Of a stretch of DNA of 64,000 nucleotides, positions 46,477 through 55,807 are shown in pieces. Source of the DNA: Jezberella montanilacus (GTDB lineage Bacteria > Pseudomonadota > Gammaproteobacteria > Burkholderiales > Burkholderiaceae_B); assembly GCF_003003055.1 (NCBI RefSeq), contig NZ_PVTV01000014.1, positions 186,001 to 250,000 on the forward strand, written 5' to 3'. Within the stretch, counting starts at the first letter, position 1; each line of letters starts with the position of its first letter. A model generated the notes under the pieces. It was given only the letters and a program-made list of their open reading frames with translations, was not told the origin of the DNA and did no database searches. The position numbers were made by a program, and so were the translations under genes.

Positions 46477-48975
46477 TCAGTTCAGGGCGTTTCGATCTCT
46501 TGACTTCAAGCCCACCATTCGAAAGGTGTTCGCATCCAGATCCAACAGTTGTCTGGGCTCAACGTTCATGGCATTCCACCGAAAAGTCTTAGCGGCGACA
46601 ATCAGCTCTACGACACTCAAGCTCTGATAGTCAAAGCTTAAGTCGGTGAATGCATCGGTAAGGACTAGCTGGTCAATTTTTGCGTAGAGTGGCTGACAAG
46701 CCTCACGTTCAAGACTGCTAATCCGTCCGCGAGCTTCAGCACAAGCTAACCACTGCTCGGAAGGCAAGCTATATGCAGTCTTAACCCCTTTTTGCCTCAA
46801 GGTCTGAACACATCCAATTACGTTGCGATCGCTGAGGTCAATTTCTGTCGCTAATGAGACCAAAACAGTCTGACCGGCAGATAATGTCGGTTCAACCAAC
46901 GCCAGAAGTTGCTGACAGAACCTGCTTTCTTTTAGGTCACGTACCTGCAACCAAAGGGAAAGCTTATTGCGGGAGGCAATCTCAACGACGGTGCCGATAG
47001 CCGCTCCTGGTACCGATGCGCTTGAAACGGTTAAAGGGACTGCGCCCTGAGAATTGGCAACAACATCCAGTTGAAGACAATTGGCTACCATCGCGCCACG
47101 TAAAGCCATGGCGATCGTATTAACGGCCGAGTAACACAACGCGGATTGATCAAGCAGATGGGTTTGGCGCGCCACAAATATGCGAGTGGGATCATCGGCT
47201 GAATTAGTTGCGGGAGCAGATGCCCCCGCTGCTGAGCCGTGCACATCCGCGTTATTTGTATTGACATAGGTATCGCCAGAGGACGTTCTTCGAACCAGCA
47301 CGGGCGGGATATAGGCGTCTTGTGGTGCCCCGATAAGCCGTGGCAGCACCAGTGCAGTCTCTGCGACCTGCCCGCCCAACAAATCAATGATGGTTGCCGG
47401 GATTTGCGCGAGCGTTGTCAACGCAGTCGTCTCTGACAAGTGTTTATAGTTATTAAACAGGTCGGGATACATCAGCCGTGCAGACGCGTTAAATGAGACG
47501 AGCAGCGGAACCCGAGCCATTTCGTGCGTAAAGCGTGACGATTCATGGCCTCTCGACGTAAACACCGACTCGCCATGATCTGAAAAATAAATCAGCACAG
47601 TGGGATTTTCAAGCCGACTGAGCTTTTCAATGACTTGGCTTACGGTGCGATCGACATAGCGTATTGCGGAGTCATAATTTTCAATGTTCTCAGTTGCACC
47701 TCGAACCGTCCCAGCAATGGCCGCATCACTTCTATTTTTAAAGTAATCATCGACGTGCGGGTAAAAATCCTTCGGGATCGCCCCCAGGTATCCATTCATG
47801 CCACCGTGTCCCGCAAACGAATGCAAAAAAACGACGGAACTATTCGCTGAACTCAATTTTGGTATCAGCACATCGAGATGCTTTAAAAAGAAGTCTCCGT
47901 CATAGGGCCGGTTGATCATGTACTCAGCATTACCCAGACGGGTGGTATCCACACTGTATTGCTTTTGAGCATGCTTAAAGATGATTGAACCCGCCATGTT
48001 CCAAGTGCCTTCTTCCCCTTGGTTGCTGAGTAAATAGCTTGGGATGTGGTTGTATGCAAGCAGGTCGGGAAGACTAACTCGAGTCCTTGAGGTGATGGGC
48101 AATAAATCCTGATTGGTGTGAAGTCCAATACTCAGTGCTTCTAGCAACGAGTCAGAGGTGTGAGTAAAGGTCGACATCACATTTTTAAATACCAGCACCT
48201 GACTGTCTTGTTGTGCCAGACGAGTCAATTCTGGGGTTGTGTCGCGAGGGTAACCATAGAGGCCCATGTTCATGACTGTCGTTGATTCGCCAAGGTAAAT
48301 CACGACATTCAATGGTCGATTAAACACAAGTGGCATTGCGGGATTGTCGAAGTTTTTGGCTGCCCTATTGAATATTTCGGAGTTGCTTTGATAGCTTAGG
48401 GTTGCTCGGACCGACAAAATATATAAGGCGACTGCCGTGAGGCAAAGCCCCGCCAAGAAGCAAAAAACAAACGTCGTCTGTCCGGAGAAGTTGCCTTTAC
48501 GTCGAACGACAAGCAATGCAGAAAAGATAAAAAAGCCAGCAATCCCATACAGTGCTAATCTTCGATAAGCAATGAAAGGCACAAAAATACTGAGCATGCC
48601 CGGAATGAAAAATAGCGCTTCGTGCAAGTCGAATTTCTGTGTCTCACTGAACGAATCCGCGCCAAGCCCGAGCAGCCAGACAGACACGGATTCATAGTAA
48701 ATCACCCAGGCAAAGGCGATGAGGGTCACCAACACCAACGGTACCCAATACCGTTTAATTAAAAAACTTGCCGCGACCAAACAAATGCCGAGAAGAAAAA
48801 GGTATTCGGGCTGCTGCTGCGAGACGATCTCAAAAAGCCTACCAACGTTATATCTCGCAAGCTCTTTTGAACTCGGCCTGATACCGAGCAGGTAAGCCGC
48901 CATGGTCATGCCTGTCAACACGCCCACACCCGCAAGAAGGTAGCCCCAACGCCGGCGGACTGCGGTCACGCACAA
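46477..48975 (-). CDS. Phosphoethanolamine-transferase-like sulfatase-fold enzyme with extra C-terminal domain
   Basis: Inner-membrane enzyme of 832 residues. The first 190 residues contain five or six helices. The alkaline-phosphatase-type catalytic domain (about 215-550) has YLGESTTVMNMGLYGYPRDT, with the GES nucleophile/metal region near 228, FLHSFAGHGG, and YFSDHGES near 466. This matches the EptA/CptA/OpgE family that adds phosphoethanolamine to glycans or lipid A. After a low-complexity Ala/Ser/Asn linker near 580-600, about 230 further residues form a domain I cannot assign; alternating strand/helix segments such as NCLQLDVVAN and LSLWLQVRDLK hint at a TIM barrel. It overlaps the methyltransferase gene by 10 nt. 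Confidence 0.8.
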   Translation of the reverse strand: MCVTAVRRRWGYLLAGVGVLTGMTMAAYLLGIRPSSKELARYNVGRLFEIVSQQQPEYLFLLGICLVAASFLIKRYWVPLVLVTLIAFAWVIYYESVSVWLLGLGADSFSETQKFDLHEALFFIPGMLSIFVPFIAYRRLALYGIAGFFIFSALLVVRRKGNFSGQTTFVFCFLAGLCLTAVALYILSVRATLSYQSNSEIFNRAAKNFDNPAMPLVFNRPLNVVIYLGESTTVMNMGLYGYPRDTTPELTRLAQQDSQVLVFKNVMSTFTHTSDSLLEALSIGLHTNQDLLPITSRTRVSLPDLLAYNHIPSYLLSNQGEEGTWNMAGSIIFKHAQKQYSVDTTRLGNAEYMINRPYDGDFFLKHLDVLIPKLSSANSSVVFLHSFAGHGGMNGYLGAIPKDFYPHVDDYFKNRSDAAIAGTVRGATENIENYDSAIRYVDRTVSQVIEKLSRLENPTVLIYFSDHGESVFTSRGHESSRFTHEMARVPLLVSFNASARLMYPDLFNNYKHLSETTALTTLAQIPATIIDLLGGQVAETALVLPRLIGAPQDAYIPPVLVRRTSSGDTYVNTNNADVHGSAAGASAPATNSADDPTRIFVARQTHLLDQSALCYSAVNTIAMALRGAMVANCLQLDVVANSQGAVPLTVSSASVPGAAIGTVVEIASRNKLSLWLQVRDLKESRFCQQLLALVEPTLSAGQTVLVSLATEIDLSDRNVIGCVQTLRQKGVKTAYSLPSEQWLACAEARGRISSLEREACQPLYAKIDQLVLTDAFTDLSFDYQSLSVVELIVAAKTFRWNAMNVEPRQLLDLDANTFRMVGLKSRDRNALN

Positions 48976-49571
48976 CCTTGAAAGACGAGGTTGCTACGAC
49001 CCACTGAACTCTTGGAAAATCTTGCTTCTAATAAAGCGCGATCAATTTGGGCAAAGCCAAATGCAGACGACAAAAAATCAAGCCAAGGTATCCCATTAAA
49101 TTTTGACAAATAAATGAGTAACATCGCCTGTGGCACTTGGCGGTGGCACTGCTCAAGAAAAATCAAAGGATCCGGCAAAACGGAATAAACATGCAGCAGG
49201 GAAACGTGCGTCGCAGTTGAGTACTTCTCGATTGCACTTTTAGCGTCGAGCACGTCAAAAGTGAACTGCTGTGAGGATGCGTTTGGTACCGCCTGAGCCA
49301 GCGCTAGCGCGATTGAGTCGGGATCGGTAAAAATGATGCGGCTGCTCGGTTTGAGTCTGAGCAAGGGGATGCAAGCGCCAATCCCAGTACCCAGATCAAG
49401 AACCGTAGAATATTCAAGCGCGTTGACATACTCTGCGAAGTGCTGGTAACTGGACTTTTGCCAGACCGCCCAGGTGTAGGGATAGATCGACCGCCAGCAT
49501 GCCCATTTGTTTTTAATGCTTGCCCGGGCGGTTAGTGCGATTTGATCCTCCACCAGCACTACCCCCAGCAA
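48966..49571 (-). CDS. Class I SAM-dependent methyltransferase-like protein
   Basis: About 195-201 residues. Motif I VLDLGTGIGACIPLL and the acidic IIFTDPDS after the second strand are the SAM-binding signatures; FTFDVLDA and LLHVYSVLPDP follow as motifs III-IV. No ATG is available at the N-terminus. The frame opens at TTG 49571, and a GTG at 49553 with GGGGG eight bases upstream is a good alternative start. It probably methylates a sugar or lipid in the polysaccharide pathway, judged from position. It overlaps the next gene by 10 nt. Confidence 0.72.
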   Translation of the reverse strand: MLGVVLVEDQIALTARASIKNKWACWRSIYPYTWAVWQKSSYQHFAEYVNALEYSTVLDLGTGIGACIPLLRLKPSSRIIFTDPDSIALALAQAVPNASSQQFTFDVLDAKSAIEKYSTATHVSLLHVYSVLPDPLIFLEQCHRQVPQAMLLIYLSKFNGIPWLDFLSSAFGFAQIDRALLEARFSKSSVGRSNLVFQGCA

Positions 49572-49613
49572 GCATCAACCTTGCATCGACCAGCATAAAG
49601 TGCAGGCAGGGAC

Positions 49614-50507
49614 TTAGTCCCAGTCGTTACTACCACCTCCACCACCATTATCGCCCCCATCATCCCATGAGGAAGAATCAGTCGCGCCGAAGTTTTGCCC
49701 TCCCATATCAAACGGCTGTTGTGCTGGACTATCCCAAGACGAGTCGAGCTGACCAGCCTGTGCGGGAGGAATAAAACCTGATGAGCCGCTATCGTGATGA
49801 CCATCACCCATGACCCGATGCATCAGTGCCTCGCCTGCAACGACACCCACACCGAGTGCGGCGCCAGTCGCCAGGCTTCCCATCAGGCCTGAACCCATTC
49901 CACCTGGAGCAGGGGCTGCAGGCGGATAGCCCATCGGCTGGCCAGGCATCCCGCCCGCTGGGCCTGCCGGTGGCACAGGATTACCGAAACCGCGTCCAAA
50001 TGTTGCAGCAGGACCAGCACCGTTCATGGGCATGGATGCAGGTGGCTGAGTTTTGTTACGACCAAAGGCAAAGTAAAGCAGGGCACCCATTAAAGCCAAA
50101 GCGCCAATGATCCAGCCCCATGGTATGGATGGCTTGAGCTGATTAATTGCTGCTTGCTTCGCCTGGTTCGCGCTTGATCCGATAAAAGTGCGCAAAGCTT
50201 GCACGACTTCGGGTTTCTCGCCAGGCAGCCCGGGCGACAACTGCTCAGCGGTGGCCAGCTCGGCTTTGGCACGATTAAGCAAGCCTTGCTTTGCGTAGAT
50301 TTCAGCTTGCACAAAATGCGCTTTACCGCTGTTCGGATGGTCTCTAAGCACTTGATCCATCATGCTTTGAGCCGCTTTAAAATTGCCCGACTGAGCAGCC
50401 TGATAAACCTCTTGCATGCTGGGTTCTGCAGCGACTGCCAACCCGGCAACGCATGAAAGCGACATAACCAAAGCGACCAGCAGTCCAGTAATTAAACGAC
50501 GTGGCAT
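49614..50507 (-). CDS. TPR-containing membrane protein with Gly/Asp/Trp-rich tail
   Basis: A 297-residue protein. A signal peptide or anchor (MPRRLITGLLVALVMSLSC, cleaved near AVAAEP) is followed by two tetratricopeptide-like units (about 30-100: YQAAQSGNFKAAQSMMDQVL and KAHFVQAEIYAKQGLL). A membrane helix WGWIIGALALMGALLYFAFG follows, then a Pro/Gly/Met-rich stretch, a second weakly hydrophobic glycine-rich segment and a tail of Gly, Asp, Ser and Trp. ATG 50507 has AGGAG at the right distance; the frame extends to 50552 without need. It may be co-transcribed with the methyltransferase 42 nt downstream. Function unknown. Confidence 0.75.
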   Translation of the reverse strand: MPRRLITGLLVALVMSLSCVAGLAVAAEPSMQEVYQAAQSGNFKAAQSMMDQVLRDHPNSGKAHFVQAEIYAKQGLLNRAKAELATAEQLSPGLPGEKPEVVQALRTFIGSSANQAKQAAINQLKPSIPWGWIIGALALMGALLYFAFGRNKTQPPASMPMNGAGPAATFGRGFGNPVPPAGPAGGMPGQPMGYPPAAPAPGGMGSGLMGSLATGAALGVGVVAGEALMHRVMGDGHHDSGSSGFIPPAQAGQLDSSWDSPAQQPFDMGGQNFGATDSSSWDDGGDNGGGGGSNDWD

Positions 50508-50730
50508 GGCGGAAACTCCTGAAAAAGACCTGAACACACGATACTCCAACAATTTGTTACATGGGGACGATTAGTTAACTTAACAATACCGCAACCTATA
50601 AAAAGTATTAGTGATATCCCTTAGGTTTTATTTATTAACTAAGACTAATAAATTGAAGAATGGTTCCTTTTGCACCGACGAGAAGCACCGGCAGTAGCGA
50701 AAAACAAATAAAAGTCGCACAATACGGTTT

Positions 50731-51753
50731 ATGGTTACTAATACAGCACATCAAACGACACAGGGGGGTAACACACCCTTGATAGATCGCTTCGGCAGGC
50801 GGATCGAGTATCTGCGATTATCTGTGACCGACCGTTGCGATATGAAGTGCACCTATTGCTTGCCCAAAAGCTTTAAAGGCTACCAAGAACCCAAAGACTG
50901 GCTGACGTTTGACGAAATAGAACGCGTCGTGGGAGCCTTCGCCAAACTAGGGACATCCAGAGTCCGGTTGACTGGCGGTGAGCCGCTTCTGCGACGTAAT
51001 CTTCCCGACTTAGCTGCTCGCCTAAGTGCCCTGCCAGGCATCACGGACCTATCCTTATCGACGAACGGCTCTCGCTTGCCCGAGTTTGCAACTGCCTTGC
51101 GTGCCGCTGGCGTTCGCAGATTGAATGTCAGTCTTGATAGCCTGGATCGTGAATGTGTCACGCAAATTACGGGGCGTGATTCGATTGACGATGTGATGGC
51201 CGGTCTGGATGCTGCTCAAGAAGCGGGTTTTTCCCCGATCAAACTCAATATGGTTGTGATGCCGGGCGTCAACGCACACGAGGTTGAGGCCATGGCCAAG
51301 TTCTGTATGGACAGGGGTTTTATCCTGCGGCTGATCGAGACCATGCCGATGGGTAGCACTGGTTTGGGGTCAGGCTACACCCCCTTAGGCCCGATTTTGG
51401 ATCAATTGCGCGACAAGTTCGATCTCATTCCAGAAATCAATAAAGAAATGGGCGGTGGCCCTGCCCGGTACTGGCGCACGCAAGATGGTCGCGGGCAGAT
51501 CGGATTGATTACCCCCATCAGTCAACACTTCTGTGAAACGTGTAACCGCGTTCGTCTATCCGTTTCTGGCACGCTCTACATGTGCCTGGGCCAGGAAGAA
51601 AAAGTCGAACTAAGGCCTTTACTGCGCGATGGTTGCTCTGATGAGGATTTGGTTCAGATCTTGCGACAGGGCATTGAGCTCAAACCCGAGAAGCACGAGT
51701 TTCGCGAAGCCCCCACCAAAATTATCCGTTTTATGTCGCAAACTGGCGGTTAA
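50731..51753 (+). CDS. moaA: GTP 3',8-cyclase MoaA
   Basis: Radical-SAM enzyme for the first step of molybdenum cofactor synthesis. The N-terminal 4Fe-4S cluster is bound by Cys36, Cys40 and Cys43 in CDMKCTYC, and the C-terminal cluster by Cys268, Cys271 and Cys285. LRLTGGEPLLR-type residues (VRLTGGEPLL) are in place. The 340-residue protein ends in the conserved Gly-Gly. ATG 50731 lacks an obvious ribosome-binding sequence; a TTG at 50779 preceded by GGGGGG would give MIDRFGR, close to shorter homologues, and is worth considering. It is the first gene of the moa cluster. Confidence 0.95.
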   Translation: MVTNTAHQTTQGGNTPLIDRFGRRIEYLRLSVTDRCDMKCTYCLPKSFKGYQEPKDWLTFDEIERVVGAFAKLGTSRVRLTGGEPLLRRNLPDLAARLSALPGITDLSLSTNGSRLPEFATALRAAGVRRLNVSLDSLDRECVTQITGRDSIDDVMAGLDAAQEAGFSPIKLNMVVMPGVNAHEVEAMAKFCMDRGFILRLIETMPMGSTGLGSGYTPLGPILDQLRDKFDLIPEINKEMGGGPARYWRTQDGRGQIGLITPISQHFCETCNRVRLSVSGTLYMCLGQEEKVELRPLLRDGCSDEDLVQILRQGIELKPEKHEFREAPTKIIRFMSQTGG

Positions 51754-51798
51754 GGTTTCTCCTCGGTATGCCGCCAAAACACGGCATACAATTGCCCT

Positions 51799-53034
51799 AT
51801 GAAACCACGTGTCCAATTACTCGACTTCGACGCAGCCAGACTGCATTTACTTGAGCAAGCTTCTTCGCCTGCGACCTCAAACCATCCAACACAGACGCTG
51901 AACCTGCTTGAGGCGCTGGATCGTGTATTGGCCGCACCGGTTGTCTCACCGATCAATGTCCCGGGCTTTGATAACTCAGCCATGGATGGTTATGCGCTGA
52001 ATGTCTCTGATTTTGCTCGGCTGCCCGAGTCGTTTGAGGTTGTTCAACGTATTGCCGCTGGGCATACAGGTAGCTCAATCGAGGCCGACACTGCCGCACG
52101 AATTTTTACGGGCGCCCCTATCCCCCAAGGCTGCAACGCAGTGGTGCCACAAGAACACACAACCGTCGATGGTACTGAGGTCAAACTTACTCAAGCCATT
52201 GAGCACAGCCAAAACATTCGGCGATGTGGCGAAGATATACGCGCAAAATCTGAAATCCTGCCTGCTGGCGTCAAACTTGGGCCTCAGCACCTGGCCATGA
52301 TTGCTTCGATCGGTGTCGCCACGGTATCTGTTTACGCGCCCCTAAAGGTCGGCGTCTTTATGACGGGCGACGAGCTCACCGAACTGGGTCAAGCGCTTGA
52401 ACCGGGGGGCATCTACAACAGCAACCGCTACGCCATCGTGAGTCTGCTCACTAAGCTCGGTTGTGTGGTCAATGACTACGGCATCGTGCGCGACTCTGCT
52501 GAAGCCACTCGCGAAGCTTTTATCAAAGCTGCCAGCGAAAACGATGTCGTCATGACCTGTGGTGGCGTCTCGGTCGGTGAAGAAGATCATGTCAAGGGCG
52601 CAGTACAAGCGTTGGGGAAACTCGATCTGTGGCAAATATCCATGAAACCCGGCAAGCCTTTGGCTTACGGTAAAGTCGGTCAGGCGGATTTTATCGGCTT
52701 GCCAGGCAATCCTGTTAGTGCATTTATTACGTTTTTATTGATGGCGCGTCCGTTCTTATCAAAGCGCATGGGCTTGAAGGATTTTGACCTCAAGTACCTC
52801 GAAGGGATCTCTGGTTTTGACTGGCCTCGCCCAGACGGTCGCCGCGAGTTTTTGCGGGTGGCTCGCAAGGTGGATGCGTCAGATCAAACTGTGCTTGAGC
52901 TCTATCCCAATCAGGGCTCTGGGGTCATGAGCAGTCTTGCTTGGGCAGAGGGCTTAGCTGACGTTGCAGCGGGAACCAAAATACAAGAAGGCGACGCACT
53001 TCGCTACCTGGCTCTGTCAGACTTGCTGAGTTAA
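51799..53034 (+). CDS. moeA: Molybdopterin molybdenumtransferase MoeA
   Basis: Inserts molybdate into adenylylated molybdopterin. The 411-residue protein shows DNSAMDGYAL, the FTGAPIPQGCNAVVPQE domain, TGDELTELG, CGGVSVGEEDHVK, MKPGKPLAYG and GLPGNPVSAF, the standard MoeA order. It follows moaA by 45 nt and precedes moaD by 3 nt. Confidence 0.96.
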   Translation: MKPRVQLLDFDAARLHLLEQASSPATSNHPTQTLNLLEALDRVLAAPVVSPINVPGFDNSAMDGYALNVSDFARLPESFEVVQRIAAGHTGSSIEADTAARIFTGAPIPQGCNAVVPQEHTTVDGTEVKLTQAIEHSQNIRRCGEDIRAKSEILPAGVKLGPQHLAMIASIGVATVSVYAPLKVGVFMTGDELTELGQALEPGGIYNSNRYAIVSLLTKLGCVVNDYGIVRDSAEATREAFIKAASENDVVMTCGGVSVGEEDHVKGAVQALGKLDLWQISMKPGKPLAYGKVGQADFIGLPGNPVSAFITFLLMARPFLSKRMGLKDFDLKYLEGISGFDWPRPDGRREFLRVARKVDASDQTVLELYPNQGSGVMSSLAWAEGLADVAAGTKIQEGDALRYLALSDLLS

Positions 53035-53037
53035 ACC

Positions 53038-53301
53038 ATGGCAAAACCCATCACACTGCTCTATTTTGCACAATTCAGAGAGCTCTTCGGCTGTAGCCAA
53101 GAGACGCTGGATCTGCCCGACGACGTGGCAACACTGAATGATCTTATTCAGTTGTTATGCCAGCGAGGTGATGTCTGGCAAGAGCAGCTCGGTGGCGACA
53201 AGGCGTTTCGCGCTGCCATTAATCAGGATATGGTTGAGGTGACGGCAACGATTCCAGCTCATGCAGAGATCGCCCTCTTTAAACCTGTTACGGGCGGTTG
53301 A
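53038..53301 (+). CDS. moaD: Molybdopterin synthase sulfur carrier subunit
   Basis: Ubiquitin-fold small subunit of 87 residues. It starts ITLLYFAQFRELFG and ends KPVTGG, with the terminal Gly-Gly that is thiocarboxylated to donate sulfur. It begins 3 nt after the moeA stop and 12 nt before moaE, so it is part of the same operon. Confidence 0.93.
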   Translation: MAKPITLLYFAQFRELFGCSQETLDLPDDVATLNDLIQLLCQRGDVWQEQLGGDKAFRAAINQDMVEVTATIPAHAEIALFKPVTGG

Positions 53302-53313
53302 GAGGCCAGCAAA

Positions 53314-53832
53314 ATGACGAGCCGACCGGGTGATACCCCTGATTCGAGTGCAACCAGGATTTCTGTTGCCGTACAAACAGACGATTTCGATCTAGCGAAA
53401 GAACACGCGTTTTTGGTGGCCGGCGATCATGGTATCGGCGCAGTAGTCAGCTTTATCGGGATGGTCAGGGATCTGAATCTGGCTGACGATGTCGTTGCGC
53501 TCGAGCTTGAACACTACCCTGGCATGACTGAAAAAGCGCTGACCAAGATCGCAACACAAGCGTCTGAGCGATGGCAATTGCAGGCTGCTCGTATCCTACA
53601 TCGGGTGGGCAAGATGTATCCGGGCGATCAGATCGTGATGGTGCTGACAGCGAGCCCTCACCGTCATGAGGCCTACGAAGCCAATACCTTTATGATGGAC
53701 TTTCTTAAAACAGAAGCGCCCTTCTGGAAAAAAGAATGGACACCTACTGGACCACGCTGGATTGAGGCGCGCGAGACCGATTCTGACGCTGCAACTCGGT
53801 GGTCGCAAGCCCGGCAAGTTCAAGAAACTTAA
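53314..53832 (+). CDS. moaE: Molybdopterin synthase catalytic subunit
   Basis: Large subunit of molybdopterin synthase, 172 residues. It converts cyclic pyranopterin monophosphate to molybdopterin with MoaD. Family blocks are GAVVSFIGMVRD, LELEHYPGMTEKAL, HRVGKMYPGDQIVMV, SPHRHEAYEAN and LKTEAPFWKKEW with the catalytic lysines. The first 25 residues are a polar extension. It lies between moaD and mobA. Confidence 0.94.
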   Translation: MTSRPGDTPDSSATRISVAVQTDDFDLAKEHAFLVAGDHGIGAVVSFIGMVRDLNLADDVVALELEHYPGMTEKALTKIATQASERWQLQAARILHRVGKMYPGDQIVMVLTASPHRHEAYEANTFMMDFLKTEAPFWKKEWTPTGPRWIEARETDSDAATRWSQARQVQET

Positions 53833-53872
53833 GAAACAACCTACGCCCGCGTTGCAACTCAAAAAAACCACC

Positions 53873-54496
53873 ATGACAGAACTGACTCCTCTTGAAACGA
53901 TTGAAAATCCCGCTTTTTACTACGAAGCATTAGTACTGGCTGGCGGCCGTGGCAGCCGGATGGAAGGTAGGGATAAGGGTTGGATCATGTGGCAAGGGCA
54001 TCCCTTGATCGAACACGTATTGGATCGATTAAAAAATCAAACTGTGCCGCCTCACAGAATCACCATCAGCGCCAATCGCAATCTTGATGCCTATCAACAG
54101 ACCGGTCATGTCGTGCTGTCAGATGACAGAGCGGGCTACCTTGGACCGCTGGCAGGCATTGAATCAGCCTTAGTACGCTGCAGGCAGCCCCTGCTATTAG
54201 TGCTACCTTGCGACACACCGGCTATCCCTTTTGACCTTGCCGAGCTGCTGCACAGTGCGATGGCGGCTCAACCCTCAGCTCAAGGGGCCTATGCAACAAC
54301 TGCAGATGGCCCTCATCCACTTTGCTGCTTACTTAAACCGTCAGTAGGACCTTTATTGTCAAAGTTTCTTGATGCTGAGCAAGGCCGGATTGTCGACTGG
54401 CTAAACACCGCAGGTGCAATCCCCGTTAGTTTTAACGATGCGGAGGCCTTCGCCAATTTCAACGATGCGACCATGCTGCAAGAGAAGGATCAATAA
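53873..54496 (+). CDS. mobA: Molybdenum cofactor guanylyltransferase MobA
   Basis: Attaches GMP to molybdenum cofactor to form the bis-MGD precursor. From ATG 53873 it has 207 residues. The nucleotide-binding motif [20 protein letters not shown], then [10 protein letters not shown] and [10 protein letters not shown] are characteristic. The frame extends upstream into moaE, but ATG 53873 gives the normal length. It precedes moaC by 2 nt. Confidence 0.93.
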   Translation: MTELTPLETIENPAFYYEALVLAGGRGSRMEGRDKGWIMWQGHPLIEHVLDRLKNQTVPPHRITISANRNLDAYQQTGHVVLSDDRAGYLGPLAGIESALVRCRQPLLLVLPCDTPAIPFDLAELLHSAMAAQPSAQGAYATTADGPHPLCCLLKPSVGPLLSKFLDAEQGRIVDWLNTAGAIPVSFNDAEAFANFNDATMLQEKDQ

Positions 54497-54498
54497 TC

Positions 54499-54978
54499 AT
54501 GAGCGCAGATCTGACTCACTTTGATGCTGCGGGCCATGCCCACATGGTTGACGTGTCCAGCAAGCGCGAAACACATCGCCGTGCCGTGGCCAGCGGCACA
54601 ATTTCGATGCATCCAGCGACGTTTGACAAGCTTGCACAAGGCACGGCGTCAAAAGGTGACGTCTTGGGTGTTGCCAGGCTGGCCGGCATTATGTCAGCCA
54701 AGCAAACCGGCAATCTCATCCCCTTATGTCACCCCTTACCGTTAAGCCACGTGTCGGTTGAGTTTGCCCTCGACCAAGCGGCCTGTGTTGTCACCTGCAC
54801 AGCAGCGACAGAAACTGTCGGCCGAACCGGGGTCGAAATGGAAGCAATGACCGCTGTCAGCGTTGCACTGCTAACCATTTACGACATGTTGAAAGCCGTT
54901 GATCGTGGCATGGTGATTAATGCCGTCAAGTTAATTGAAAAGCATGGTGGTAAATCAGGAAGCTGGGTTGCCGACTGA
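54499..54978 (+). CDS. moaC: Cyclic pyranopterin monophosphate synthase MoaC
   Basis: Acts with MoaA to make cyclic pyranopterin monophosphate. The 159-residue protein has [50 protein letters not shown] and [11 protein letters not shown] with the active-site His, Glu, Asp and Lys residues. Last gene of the moa cluster, 2 nt after mobA. Confidence 0.96.
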   Translation: MSADLTHFDAAGHAHMVDVSSKRETHRRAVASGTISMHPATFDKLAQGTASKGDVLGVARLAGIMSAKQTGNLIPLCHPLPLSHVSVEFALDQAACVVTCTAATETVGRTGVEMEAMTAVSVALLTIYDMLKAVDRGMVINAVKLIEKHGGKSGSWVAD

Positions 54979-55085
54979 GCATCGCTAATATTTTTCGTTG
55001 CAGATCTTGCACAACAATTCGCACGCTTCAAGTTTGTCGTACAATCTGCCCCTTACAAAATCCTGCCCCGCAGGATAACTACCCC

Positions 55086-55172
55086 GCCCGGGTGGTGAAA
55101 TTGGTAGACACAAGAGACTTAAAATCTCTCGCCTTTACGGGTGTACCGGTTCGATTCCGGTCCCGGGCACCA
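55086..55172 (+). tRNA. tRNA-Leu(UAA)
   Basis: An 87-nt class II tRNA with encoded CCA. The acceptor stem GCCCGGG pairs with CCCGGGC, the anticodon stem AGAGA/TCTCT encloses CTTAAAA with anticodon TAA, followed by a variable arm and the T-loop GTTCGATTC. The mobile mystery pair lies directly after it; no copy of its 3' end was seen further downstream. Confidence 0.96.
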
Positions 55173-55209
55173 GACAATTGCTAAGGTGACTGCAAGGCGG
55201 CACAACTCG

Positions 55210-55797
55210 TCAACTACGGGCAAAAGCGATCAAATCAAGAGGCTGCCCTTGATCAGCTGCACGCAAAGCAGTCAGATAACGGTTTCGAAGCTCCCCTACA
55301 GATTCAATGGATGCCTCGCTGCGCCCCCAAGTCAGCCGTGGACGGCTCAGACGCATTGCCAGTAAATCTGCCGTCAATCGCGCATGACGTCCGTTGCCAT
55401 TCGGGAAGGCATGGATCCACACTAGCTGATGATGAAAACGCACAGCAATCTCGTCGTTGTCAAAGACACGATTCTCAATTTGATACTGGGTATTGTCCAG
55501 CAAGTTGCGTAATTTCACAGCAATCTGCGTCCAGTCAACACCAATGTTCTTATTACTTTTCCGAAACGTCCCTGCCCACTTCCAGGTCTTATCAAACATC
55601 TTGCGGTGCAGGTCACGGATGAACCCCTCATCCAACAAGTCCCGCTTTTTTTGCCTTACCGCCCAACGATCTCCCTGAGCGATATTTACTTGTTCCCAGG
55701 CGTTCAGGTCACCCTGCGTTGAAATATGCGCGGGCACCAAACCAGCGGCTTCGTCTGGATCGAGAGGGGTTGCACCAATCGGGTAATGAAATTCCAT
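55210..55797 (-). CDS. Fic-domain 'mobile mystery protein B'
   Basis: 195-residue protein of the MobMystB family. The Fic catalytic loop HAFPNGNGRHAR (129-140) is intact, with the catalytic His129, so it could transfer AMP or another nucleotide to a protein target. KTWKWAGTFRKSNKNIGV is the conserved substrate-binding strand region. ATG 55797 gives MEFHYPIGATPLDPDEAAGL, the family start; the frame extends to 55836 inside the regulator gene. It is the second gene of a two-gene unit, 10 nt after mobile mystery protein A. The pair behaves like a toxin-regulator module by gene arrangement, but a toxic effect is not established. Confidence 0.9.
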   Translation of the reverse strand: MEFHYPIGATPLDPDEAAGLVPAHISTQGDLNAWEQVNIAQGDRWAVRQKKRDLLDEGFIRDLHRKMFDKTWKWAGTFRKSNKNIGVDWTQIAVKLRNLLDNTQYQIENRVFDNDEIAVRFHHQLVWIHAFPNGNGRHARLTADLLAMRLSRPRLTWGRSEASIESVGELRNRYLTALRAADQGQPLDLIAFARS

Positions 55798-55807
55798 ATA
55801 CAGCAAC

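Noticed and set aside
50508-50730. Possible molybdenum-cofactor riboswitch before moaA
   Set aside because: The 220-nt region is AT-rich and shows no conserved multi-helix architecture I could recognise.
26666-50730. Genomic island with tRNA-Ser attachment repeat
   Set aside because: The locus begins at the tRNA, but I found no copy of the tRNA 3' end at its far side and no integrase gene, so an att-bounded island is not supported.
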